A stretch of 64,000 nt of DNA. It comes from Lumbricus terrestris (lineage: Eukaryota; Annelida; Clitellata; Crassiclitellata; Lumbricidae). The stretch covers positions 36,144,371 through 36,208,370 of the forward strand of contig OX457037.1 in the NCBI GenBank assembly GCA_949752735.1, given 5' to 3'. The notes below the pieces were generated by a model. It searched no databases. It had not been told where the DNA came from and saw nothing but the letters and a program-made list of their open reading frames with translations. Both the position numbers and the translations under genes were made by a program. The first letter of the stretch is position 1, and every line of letters begins with the position of its first letter. This document shows positions 12,601 through 25,300 of this stretch, piece after piece.

Positions 12601-15600
12601 TTTTGCGTTCAGATCTTTTCAATCGTTATGACAGTGCCATTGCGGACCATATCCACTTGAGCCACTCTTCCAATAAGGTTTTAACGTTTTCAGTTGCCAT
12701 TTCTCCATTGAGTTAACGCTCAACAAATTAGTTTTCGATGTGGTCTTGTATTTTGTAATCTTTGGTAGCAGCCTCGTTGTCCAATTACTATAATAATCAT
12801 CTCTCAACAAAATGGAGAGGAAACGGCGTCTAAGAAGACTCCCGGCTAAATTTAATGATTTTGTGTGTGCAAAGGTACGGTTTGCAAAACTAAATCATAC
12901 ACGCATTTCTATATTATTCAGGAGGGTTTTACCGCGTCTTTAAAGCAATAATTATTCTACAGTGATTAGCCTATAATGGAAACTTTATGTGAACAACGTA
13001 GGCTTTTTATTCTGCATACAGGAGCCAAACTAGAGTATTAATCTGATGCATACATCGAATAACAGTGCAATGGATCACTGTAATTTGTAGACGACAATTT
13101 GACAAGTACATTTTCCACATAAACGGGATACAGACCGGCGGTTCACATAATAATTATGCTGTGAGCAATACCAAACTGAGCATCATGCTAAGCTCAGAAC
13201 TGCGGTCTCCGCAGTTTTAATCTGTAGCCGATGTTGCTACAACTTAATACAACACAATGAAATTGCAAAATTAGGTATCATAGCATGTCTGTTCTCTATG
13301 GATTTTCGCTGCTAAAACTATGCAAACTTAAGTCAATGCAGCATAAATCAGTATTTTCTACTTAAACCAGTTCGACATTGCTTACCAATTACCATATTAA
13401 ATTAGGATTGCTACATGTTGCAAAAACACTATTTTTATATCAGGGTTTGGATTCCACACATGCGGCTTCTGTGTCTGCTGATCAGGCTTCTTTAGACACT
13501 GCAGCAATTATGGAACTTCTCCCAGATGTGTTGGAAGGTTGTCTAGATGTCAATGCTGTTCAGTCAGGTCTGGAACAGAGTACAGACCCTGCAGGATACT
13601 TCGAATCAATGTCGATTGAACTTGTAGAACAGTCGCCAGTGGATTCTATCATAGCAACAAATCCTACAAGAGTGTTGGAAGGTTCTCTAGTTGATGCTGA
13701 TCAGTCAGGTCTGGAACAGAGTACAGACCCTGCAGGATACTTCGAATCAATGTCGATTGAACTTGTAGAACAGTCGCCAGTGGATTCTATCATAGCAACA
13801 AATCCTACAAGAGTGTTGGAAGGTTCTCTAGTTGATGCTGATCAGTCAGGTCTGGAACAGAGTACAGACCCTGCAGGATACTTTGAATCAACGTTGATTG
13901 AACTTGTAGAACAGTCCCCAGTGGATTCTATCATAGCAACAAATCCTACAAGAGTGTTGGAAGGTTCTCTAGTTGATGCTGATCAGTCAGGTCTGGAACA
14001 GAGTACAGACCCTGCAGGATACTTCGAATCAATGTCGATTGAACTTGTAGAACAGTCCCCAGTGGATTCTATCATAGCAACAAATCCTACAAGAGTGTTG
14101 GAAGGTTCTCTAGTTGATGCTGATCAGTCAGGTCTGGAACAGAGTACAGACCCTGCAGGATACTTCGAATCAATGTCGATTGAACTTGTAGAACAGTCCC
14201 CAGTGGATTCTATCATAGCAACAAATCCTACAAGAGTGTTGGAAGGTTCTCTAGTTGATGCTGATCAGTCAGGTCTGGAACAGAGTACAGACCCTGCAGG
14301 ATACTTTGAATCAACGTCGATTGAACTTGTAGAACAGTCCCCAGTGGATTCTATCATAGCAACAAATCCTACAAGAGTGTTGGAAGGTTCTCTAGCTGAT
14401 GCTGATCAGTCAGGTCTGGAACAGAGTACAGACCCTGCAGGATACTTCGAATCAATGTCGATTGAACTTGTAGAACAGTCCCCAGTGGATTCTATCATAG
14501 CAACAAATCCTACAAGAGTGTTGGAAGGTTCTCTAGTTGATGCTGATCAGTCAGGTCTGGAACAGAGTACAGACCCTGCAGGATACTTTGAATCAACGTC
14601 GATTGAACTTGTAGAACAGTCTGCAGTGGATTCTATCATAGCAACAAATCCTACAAGAGTGTTGGAAGGTTCTCTAGTTGATGCTGATCAGTCAGGTCTG
14701 GAACAGAGTACATACCCTGCAGGATACTTCGAATCAATGTCGATTGAACTTGTAGACCAGTCGCCAGTGGATTCTATCATAGCAACAAATCCTACAAGAG
14801 TGTTGGAAGGTTCTCTAGTTGATGCTGATCAGTCAGGTCTGGAACAGAGTACAGACCCTGCAGGATACTTCGAAACGGTCTTCATTGAGTTGGGAGGTCT
14901 GCCATTAGAAGAACCAAAAACCACGAACAGTGTCCCAATGCTTCAAAGTGCTACCCTGTGCGCCATGGAATACAATGGTAATAGCATTTTTATTCCAGTT
15001 GTATATGATTTAAGTAGCCTGTCTTATGAACCTTTACTAAATGATGCTGCTCTAATGTTTTCTCCTGACTCATCTTCCATTCTCTCAAATGTCTTGGAAG
15101 AAACACCTAGAACAGACATTGCTGCGGATGCTTCTGAGCCTTTGGTGGATGTTCCTGAAAGGATACCTAGTGAACAACCTGTATTCAGAAAGAGACCCAG
15201 GTGTGAGCAGCTCTGGGCTAAAAATCGTAGGAAAAATATGCGTTGTAATGGCCAGGAATATGTCAGTCAGTCTGGGAAAGTCGTGCCGGCAAATGTCTTT
15301 AATTGCTGTATCACTAGTTGCTGCAAGAAGTACTGTTTTAAGGAAATTACCATGGAAGAAAGGCAAGAAATTCACGCGAACTTTTGGCAGTTAGGCAGTC
15401 ATACTGCACAAACTACATATATTGCTGGATGTGTTGAACAGAAAGCAGTTGGATCAAGACGAAATGTTTCACATGTTCAAAATGATAATGTGCAAGGAAC
15501 AAGAAAAAGGCAATCGTTCGAAAGGAATTTCGCAAGAGTGTATACACTAGCTACCTGTGACAGGAAAGTTAAAGTTTGTAAGAGATTATTTCTGCAGACT

Positions 15601-18600
15601 TTGGGTGTAAGTGATGGACGAATTAACAGAGTTCTTTTGAATCAGAGACTGAATGGAGGTGTTCCAAAGAGTGACAGAAGAGGAAAATTTGAACATACAC
15701 ATCAGCAGTTACCTCGTAACTTGGTTTCAGCAGTCAAGGCCCACATTTGTAGTTTTCCTACAAACATGAGCCACTACACCAGGTCACATAGTACATCTCG
15801 GCTCTTTCTTTCTCCAAATCTGAACATTACAAGGATGTATCATCTGTACAAAGACAAATGTATAGCAAGCAACCAGGAACATGTAAAGGAGAGCATGTAC
15901 AGGCATATCTTCAATACGCAATTTAATCTATCCTTTCACACACCGAGGAAGGACACTTGCAGGAAATGTGATTGCTTTCAAATCACAATCGATTCCACAA
16001 AAGATCTTGCAAATAAGAATGCTGTAATTGCGGAGCAACAACTCCACTTAAGAAACGCTGAATGTGCTAGAAAGGCACTCCAAGAGGACGGAAGAAGCAA
16101 AGACAATTATCATGCATTTACTTTTGACTTGCAAAAGCAAAAAGTTTTTTCCCTCCCCAATCTCACAACTGGTGAAGCTTACTACTGTCGTCAATTGTCT
16201 GCATATAATTTAGGAATTCACAGCATCACGAGTGGAGCGGTCACAATGAACACGTGGCATGAGGGCATTGCTTCCAGAGGCCCAGAGGAAGTGTCTTCAT
16301 GCATTTTGGCATATTGTGAACAGTTGGCAAAAAGTGGTGTGAAAACTATAACTGCCTATAGTGACTCGTGTGGTGGGCAGAACAGAAATTACAAGGTAGC
16401 ACTTATGTGGGTGTATATATGCCAGAAATTCAAATTTGAAGAAATCAACCACAAGTTTCTCGTCTCTGGGCATAGCTACCTACCGAATGATGCTGATTTC
16501 GGCATAGTTGAGAAGACTTTGAGAAAGGCAACCCATATCTACACCTTCGATGAATGGTGTGAAAAAATTGAAATAGCCTGCAAGAAAAACCCATACAACA
16601 TCGTGAAGATGACTGGAGAGAAATTTTTTTCCATACAAAAACTCTCTGAAGCACTTATTGTGCGAAAAGCTTCTGATGACGGGGACAAAGTCAAGTGGTT
16701 ATCTATACAGTGGCTTATGGTGAAAGCAAGTGAACCAACAAAACTGTTCTACAAATATTCTGTGCAAGAGGATGCCGAGTTTAGCAGCATTAGTCTGACA
16801 CGACGTGGTAATATCACAGATGTTGCCGCACTGACCCTTCAGCCACTTTATTGCTCTCCACGTGCACTCTCCACTGAGAAAGTGGCAGACATAAAGAAAT
16901 TATTTAAATATGTGCCACCTGTACATCACAGTTTCTTTGAGGCCATATTGGATGCAGTTCCTCCCACCTCACAGCAGCACTATTACGAGGATGAACTGTT
17001 ATGTGAGAGTGAAATATCAGATGATGAAAAAGATGAAAGCCCACAGCTGCAGAAACCACACAGGAAGAGTCGACTGCAAAAGAGCTGCACCAAGAGCTTG
17101 ACATCCAACGAGTCCACAGAGAACAAGAAAAGAAAGAATTCAGACAGAAAATCAGACACACAGCAGGAACCGTCAGGGTATTCAACAAGAAGCGGTTATA
17201 ATAAGTCAGCTGACAGGAATCCAGACCATACTGTGGCTTCAGTGTCTGGGCAGAATAAATCATACACACAGCAGGAACTGCCAGGGTATTCAACAAGAAG
17301 CGGTTATAATAAGTCAGCTGGCAGGAATCCAGATCATACTGTGGCTTCAGTGTCTGGGCAGAATAAATCATACACACAGCAGGAACTGCCAGGGTATTCA
17401 ACAAGAAGCGGTTATAATAAGTCAGCTGGCAGGAATCCAGATCATACTGTGGCTTCAGTGTCTGGGCAGAATAAATCATACACACAGCAGGAACTGCCAG
17501 GGTATTCAACAAGAAGCGGTTATAATAAGTCAGCTGGCAGGAATCCAGATCATACTGTGGCTTCAGTATCTGGGCAGAAGAAAAAGAATGCAACAGCTTC
17601 AGTTAAGAGGACCAGGAAACAGTGACAGATAAAGAGAAAATTGCAGTGACACGAACTGCCTATGTATAATCATTGATCAAAAATGATTTAGTTCTTAATT
17701 CTTATTCGTTCACTTTATTGTTGGAGGTATATTTCTGATGCTTCTAGTTTGTTGTGAAAGTTTAAAATAGCGGTTAGTTATGGTTCCTTCATAATGATCT
17801 CATTTTATTCGTTGTTTGTCTAGGTTTTATTGTTTCCGAAGGTACTTCTTAAATGCATGTTATCTTGCTTTTAGCAACTTTTGGACTTTGGAGATGCTCT
17901 TTGCATCATATCAATACAATCAAGGCAGTTATCTTGCAACCAGCCAAGAAGCATACGATTTACATAGGCTGCATCATAGAATTTAATGATGGCATGCTTC
18001 CTAGTCTATAGCCAGAGACAGGATTTTTATCCCTAATTAGGACGGGTTTAGGGAGGATAGAAGACGCTTGCCCGAGAGTCACATTGTTTAGTCATGCCTA
18101 TTTCCAAGATCTGAATGATAGAATTTTAATTTGTTTGTTGTTGGTGACATTAATATGTTGTGGGCACTATTTTCTTATGACGTTACTCGATTACGAAATC
18201 GTTGCAAATTTGTTTTTGATTACAAAATCGTAGCAAGTCTGTTTGAATACACAACATTGGTTACATAGGAATTAAAAGTGCATAAATATGGAATATAATT
18301 TGTTTGTTTTAGACAATTATTCCACTAGCTGGCCTGACTGAATAGGATAAACTTCCAGACTTCATTTGCATAATCATCTTTATCACTCTTCATGAAAAAT
18401 CTGAAAACGTATTTGTTTAAGATTTATTATGAGTAGACTTTCCTGTTACGCGCTTTCGTGCAGGATTTGTTTTGTTTAGGCGCTTTATCAATGAATTTAT
18501 ACTAATAATACTACTAATAATGGGCCGACTAATAAAACTGATTCAGTTTGCATTTCTTCTGACATATAATTATTCAGAGAAAAAGTGGATCATCTCCGGT

Positions 18601-19257
18601 TGATTCACGTATGCAATATTTTGGATTGTAAAGCATTCAGTTCATAAATGGCTCAAGTCCAATTGATTCACTTTTGCTTAAATATTTCGAATATTCTTGT
18701 CAATTCATTACTGGCTAAGTTATAAAAGTGCTATTTTCTCCAAAGTTCGCTATTAAGTACTGCTGGCATTGTCTATAATCGATTGTATGCATCATGACAG
18801 ATTATATTATCAATCTTTCATTTCACAACGTTTTCGTTCCGATTTGAACTATCAGAGTAAACTTCAAAGTCGATTTTCTCAAAACTACAAATTTGTCGAT
18901 GAACCGCTTTTGAACTAGAGGGCTCAATTATAGTAGGAAGGCCATTCCACAGCAAAGGGCCGACAGAAGTAAGGGCACAATGCTGGACTATGCTGTGCTG
19001 TGGCAGTCCGAGACCGTGGTAGAGGACATCCAGTGGTAGTTGAGTATATATATAATGTATATTAGAATTTGTTTGTATGTGCACTTGTTATAGCGCCCCT
19101 TCAAGCTCTCTCTACTCAGAGGCGCTCCCGAATGCAGAGCGGACACTGCATCGGAGTTTCACGCCGAAGCGCTGAACAATTGTGAGTGAAGGACTTGCCC
19201 AAGGTCCTTACGCGGCGACTTGAGGTATAGAATGTATATATGAGTGAATGACTACGC

Positions 19258-19302
<45 letters not shown>

Positions 19303-22300
19303 ATTATGTGTAACAGTGTATGCATGTTAGTTCTTTGTTTTGCCATTCCACTTGTTTCAGTGACGAACATCCCAGCTAATCCCCTCTTCATTATGTCATT
19401 CATTTCAGGCTCTCAGCTTAGACAGTCGAAGTCTGCAGTACATCTTAAAGTCCTGATGTTGCTTTTTTTAACCTCCTTCCTTCCCTACACGTCCCCCCCC
19501 TCATCCCACCCGACTCACTAATCCACTCGAATCACTAATCCACTTGAATCGAATCTAATCGAATAACCTGTGCGCCTGCTGGTCTCTTGATCTAATGCAC
19601 TGCCCTCACGCCCACCCCCGCTTCCTCCACCCACTCCGACCCCCACCGATGCGGCGGTCATCGCACAATCAGAACCAGACTGACATGTTAATTGATTGCA
19701 GCCATTGATTGATTGATTGATGGATTGATTGATTGATTGCACAGCGATTGATTGATTCATTGATTGATATATTGATTGATGGATTGATTCATTGATTGCA
19801 CAGTCATTGATTGATTGATTGATTGATTGATTGCATAGCCATTGATTGATTGATCAATGGATGAATTGATGGATGGATTGATTGATTGATCGATTGGTTG
19901 ATTGATCGATTGATTAATTGATGGATTGATGGATTGATTGATGGATTGATTGATTGCACAGCCATTGATTGATGGATTGATTGATGGATTGATTGGTTGA
20001 TTGATTGATGGATTGATTGATCGATGAATTTATTGATTGATGAATTGATTAATTGATTGATGGATTGATTGGTTGATTGATGGATTGATTGATGGATTGA
20101 TTGCACAGCCATTGATTGATTGATTGATGGATTGATTGATTGATGGATTTATTGATGGATTGATTAATTGATTGATGGATTGATTTATTGATTGATGGAT
20201 TGATTAATTGATTGATGGATTGATTAATTGATTGATTGATTGATTGATCTGTGGCTGTGTGTGTTCAGGGTGTTTATCCAGCATCGATGGATGCCGCTAC
20301 GAACAGCATCGCGTGCACGGATGCCAGCAACAGCCTGCTGCGGATCTTCAACCTAACGTCCGGAACTGCACACCCGTTAACCTTTCCGGGCAAGGACTGC
20401 AAGAGCGCCTACTCGCGCTGTGATAAATGTCTCCAGATCGACCAGTGCCAGGTGAATGGTGAGTCTGCCCGCCCACCCCCCCCCCCCCCACCACCACCAC
20501 CCCCCCCATCGTTGTCTGCTTTGTTTGTCAAGGTCGGCGGAACGACCTCCTACTCCTCCTCGCTTGTTGACAAATTGTGCTGAGGATTAAGGGATTGAAG
20601 TGGCTGTCTGTCTGGCTGGCTGGCCTCCATTTTTCCATGTTCCTACTCTGCTGGTGGTTATTATCGGCAATTTCATGCATGTTTGGTTTCTGCCGAGTCA
20701 CTTGCTGGGCCGTGGTCTTGACTAGTCTTGTCCACGATACTGTAGGCATTCTGTTGGGGTGGGCTGTGATGATGTTGTCTCTGAATCGGTTGGATTAAAC
20801 GAGAAATGATTGTCGGGTTTTGGATTGATGGACGGACACACAGGTTACGGATATTACACGCGATTGAGACACTTTGGAGACCTATGGTATGTCAGAAGGA
20901 CAAGCCAGATGGGTCATCAATAATAATAGTAATAATTTTTCTTATTTCTTAAATTATTTTATTATTTTAATTTTATATTTTACATGAATAATGGGTGGCC
21001 CTATTAGCGGGATTGTCCATCCCTTATGCGTCTCCCTTCTTCACCAAATTATGTTAAAGTATTATTCACTGCCTTAATTGTACCATGTTTGTCTGTTGTT
21101 TTGGTTGAGGAAAAAATATAAATAAATAATAAAAAATTATGTCAATAATAATAACTAAGCTAAAACGTGGTTTGCAATTGGTTGATTAAGAAGAATATTC
21201 TATTTTCATTTTTCATGTCTTCGATCTAATTGCGTTTCTTTTGTATCTGAGCCGTACTTTGGGTGTCTTCTATTTTCATTATTGTCGCTGTCTTATTATG
21301 AGCTATACAGTGTCATATATAATATATATAATTATGCATATACACACACATATATATATACATGATGTATATATGTTTCTATATATATTCTGTGGTTGGT
21401 CCAGTGGTCTGGAATGGCCTTCCTTTTGAGCTGCGCCTACACCCTGGGACTCTAACCAGGATCCTTCCTTACTAAACTTAAAACTGTTCTTTTTGGGTGC
21501 GCTGGAGTCGGGAGCGCCTCTGAGTACTGTGGGGTTTTTTACTTGAAGAAGCGCTATATAAATGTCCGAATGAATGAATGAATAAACATTATATTTGTGT
21601 ATAAATACCCATATATATATATATATATATATATATCAGTGGTTCCCAACCTTTTTTTTACCTGAGGGCCACTTTTTCTAAGTTGGAGGACACGAGGGCC
21701 ACTTTTTCTTAGTTGAAGGACATTAAGGGGCCACAAGACCAAAAGTTGTATTAACTAAAAGCATACAAAATTGATATAATTGATTCAAAATATAATGTTT
21801 GATGTTATTTTATCGATGTTAAAATAAAATAATTTGTAATAGAATATTTAGAAAATAATAATGTGTTTTATCCTGTCCAAATTGTTAATTTTTTATATAT
21901 TTTCGATAATTCTTTGAGAGATGAGGGCCGTTTTCTGAGGCCTGGCAGGCCATTTTCTGAGGTCTTGCGGGCCACTTTTGGCCCGCGGGCCACGGGTTGG
22001 GAACCGCTGATATATATTATACATATATATAATATACATATAATATTTGTTCCTCTTCTAGATGTTTTCGAACAGCGTTGCTGCCAGATTGATTGCTACA
22101 ATCTGACGGAGTGCAAACTGTCTGCTGCGAGGAAGTGCGACCACGTGCCAGTTGAATGCGCCAGCGGTAAGTGGTCCATCTAAAGGATTAAATGTACAAA
22201 CAGTTTGCATCCATGGTCTGTTCTTGTTCATGTATGTCACTGTAATTAGACATTTTGTGCTGTTTCAGGCTTGCAATAGGCACTGGTGTTATTTGTAAGA

Positions 22301-25300
22301 GTATTCTTGTGGCACAAATACAGAATGATTACAGAATGTGTAAAGGTGAACAGTTCTGATATACTGAGCTAGGCCTACCTTTCAGGATGTTACAGGCTGC
22401 TGAAGACATTTTAATCACCTTTCTTGGAAAGTATTTTCTTATTAATCTGGCAAAGATTTTTAAGGAGTTTTAAAAGTGATTTTCTGTTTGAATAACAAAT
22501 TCTAAGACAGGTTCTGTTCATGGTAGATATGTCATGTGCATTATGAGACTTTTTAGTTTAAATTTTTGAATTGTTGGTACTGTTGTTTTGAAGTGATCAA
22601 TCTATGTTACAGAGAAAATAATTTTGCAATGTTTCCCCGAAGCAGTTTGCTTATATTCTCTTTTTTTGTACTGCATTTTTATCTGTGATTTGCTGGCGAC
22701 TTCTTCGTAGGTTTATGATTTAATTGTGTTGTCCAAAAACACTTAAAATGTCCCTGAATGGTTTATGTGATTTATACCAGTGGTTCTCAAAGTGGTGGTC
22801 CGCGGACCGGCGCCGGTCCGCGGAGACCTGATCACCGGTCCGTGAAGAAATCTGAGAGTGAAAACAAATTATAAATATTAATTTATATATTATGTTTCAA
22901 ATTGTGAAATTATTTGAATTGTTATTCAAAATGTATTCAAACTTCTTCCTCGAATAAAAAAGACATTACGGTGCCTTATTTTAACTTGGCAACTGGCTTT
23001 TTAAACAATTTGCATTTTAAAAATTAATTTCTACGTCTATTACTGCAGTCAGTTTCGTTTTATTTATGTAGATTCTTTGATGTGCAATAGTCAAGTAAAC
23101 GCTGATCAATCATTAATTTTTTTCTTGCTAGATGTAGGTTTTTAATTTTATAACATGATATAAAATTATAAATCTGAACAAATGTGTTTGTGTGATTTAA
23201 AATTTTGCAAAATGTAAACAAGCCTGTCTAGACATTTTTACTTTTTGAATGAAAGAACATTGCTAGAGCGTGGCCGTTCAGACACTCTGAGCAAATAAAA
23301 TGATAATTCAGAACTTATTTCCTATGCGAACATCCAAGCTAAAAATTCACAAAAATCCACTATATTTAAAATATGGTGATATTCTGATTTATGTGTTTTA
23401 TTTCGAGCAGATGTGTCCATCATTTGCGCAAAATCTTAGTGATGTGTCATTATGTATTTTTGCAGATCTTCTTATAGGACAACATTAACAAACATCTAAT
23501 CTTGCTTGAAACTTGGAGTTCAAATTTTAAAAATGCAATTAAATGGCAATAAAATCCAGAAATAACTAAAATGCTATTAGGAATATGTTCTAATTAATTA
23601 AGCAAATCCCTAATTACGAGTAACCATCTAATAGTCTTTTTTATGATGTAGGCCTAGTTCGTTTTTGTTTGCGCATGCCATTAAAGTTTGTGGTCCGCGA
23701 TCTTCCATCAACATTATTGCCGGTCCGTGACCTGGGAAAGTTTGAGAACCACTGATTTATACAAATAGCATACGTAACCATTCAGTCACATTACACATCT
23801 GAATGGGCTTTGCCCTTTCATCATCTTACGTTATCTTGTTAAGTTGTTAATCTTATTTTAGGTTGATTGCCATTCTGTTCAATATTCATTCATTCATTCA
23901 TTCATCAAAGAATTTATATGGTGCCTTTTCAAGGTGGACTGCTCAGAGGCACTCCTGATTCTAACACGACAAAAAAGCACAGTCTTGAGTTTAATAAAAT
24001 AAAGTTTCTGTAAGAGCCCCAGGATGCAGTCGTAGCTCGTGTGGAAGCCCATTCAAGACCGCTGGGCTCACCATGGGGAAGTCTCGATTCTGCATAGTTG
24101 CAGTTTGTGCGATTGTTACCAAGAGTGCTCCCTTCTACGCAGAACGGAGGGCCAGTGGCCTTGGATTCCCGTTATCAGCAGAACAATAACATCCCACATA
24201 TGCAACTGCAGTGCCACGATAATTATGTGCGTTTGACAATTTCTGGTTATGCGTTGATTTAAATGCATTAGGTGACGCCTACCGCTACACGCTCCAGCCC
24301 GTCTTCAAGGACCTGAAGCGCGAATTCCGCTGCCACCTGCGACTCAACCAGCCTCAGGTCCTCTACCAGGTCTGGTTCTACGTGAGCATCACGAGCGTCG
24401 GATTCGAAACGCCGCGCGTGTCTCGCCAGGTGAGTTTCGACGACATCGCCAACTTCACGAGCGGTCGCTACACCGCGGAATTCCTCGTGGTCGAACACAA
24501 CACGTCGATCGAATGGCACCGGGAACTCATCCTCACGGGGAACCGAACGGGGGACGCCTGGGACCACGTCGTGAGTCTCGTCCCCGACAGGAACCCCGAC
24601 GAGCAACGCAGGGAAGGGGGATCGGTGTTCCCGTCGAAGTCCCACTCGCCGAGCGTACACAGCATCAATGCGCAGTTCGATGTGCCTTTTGCCTACAGCA
24701 CGTCGTCGTGGGTCGGCGGAAAGAACCGATGCGAGAAGGACATACGGAAGTTCCGACCGGCGGACTGGAAGTCCGGCAACTGGTCGCAGGCGGTGAACGT
24801 GATCACGCAGACCGGGCGAGCGGCGTACAGTTACGTTCTGACGTCGGTTGAAAATGCGCCACACATGAAGTTCATTATTCCAGGCAAGATTGTGTTAATC
24901 GCTTTCGCGAAATTCGCGTGCTGCTTTGATTTGTGCTCGTGAATATGGAAAATTTACTATTACTGGGAATACTGGCCTTTTATAATCATTTCGTGTTAGG
25001 GGTCATCATTGTTTAATTACGTAATGCTCGAGGGTGGGTGGGTGGGGTCATTGAAAACGTTGCAAGATAATGCTCGAGGGTGGGTGGGTGGGGTCATTGA
25101 AAACGTTACAAGATGTTATGTGGGTGGGTGGGTGGGGGAAGCTGAGCATTACGTAACGCTTTTTTTGCCAAAAATAATTAAGAATTTTAAATTAACATCG
25201 AATGACACTTTAGACATGGTGTGATCGAAGTTTAAGCTTCGTGACATTAATTTAAAGCTTAACAGAAGTGGGCCTATTTTGTCCGAATTGGATCCAGCAG

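Larger units (their letters stand above)
12326..18925 (+). mobile_element. 6.6-kb DNA transposon with inverted ends and AATT target duplication (Sola-like, tentative)
   Basis: Both ends carry matching inverted repeats: CCCTCTAGTTCTAAAGCGG at the left (12329 on) and its near-complement CCGCTTTTGAACTAGAGGG at the right (ending 18922). AATT flanks the element on both sides (12322-12325 and 18926-18929). Removing the element and one AATT restores the open frame of the C-terminal end of a minus-strand LINE, which fixes both borders. Subterminal motifs with CAAGTC and GATTCACTTTTGC occur near both ends (12584 and 18654). It encodes the two-exon transposase-like gene at 12812-17625. A 4-bp duplication is known for Sola elements; the class assignment is inference. 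It lies in a 13.8-kb intron of the five-pass gene, on the same strand. Confidence 0.85.

Noticed and set aside
13378..13443. Non-ATG start for the transposase-like protein
   Set aside because: The TATATCAG acceptor at 13443 and the phase-matched exon 12812-12874 with a true ATG explain the N terminus better.
16904..17593. 229-residue antisense frame
   Set aside because: Antisense of the 36-residue repeat array; a 108-bp unit keeps the frame open by chance.
20452..20458. Earlier donor CAG|GTGAAT for exon 3
   Set aside because: It would put exon 4 out of frame; the donor AATG|GTGAGT is stronger and phase-correct.
24268..24864. 198-residue antisense frame
   Set aside because: Shadow of exon 5 of the five-pass gene, which has phase and splice support on the plus strand.
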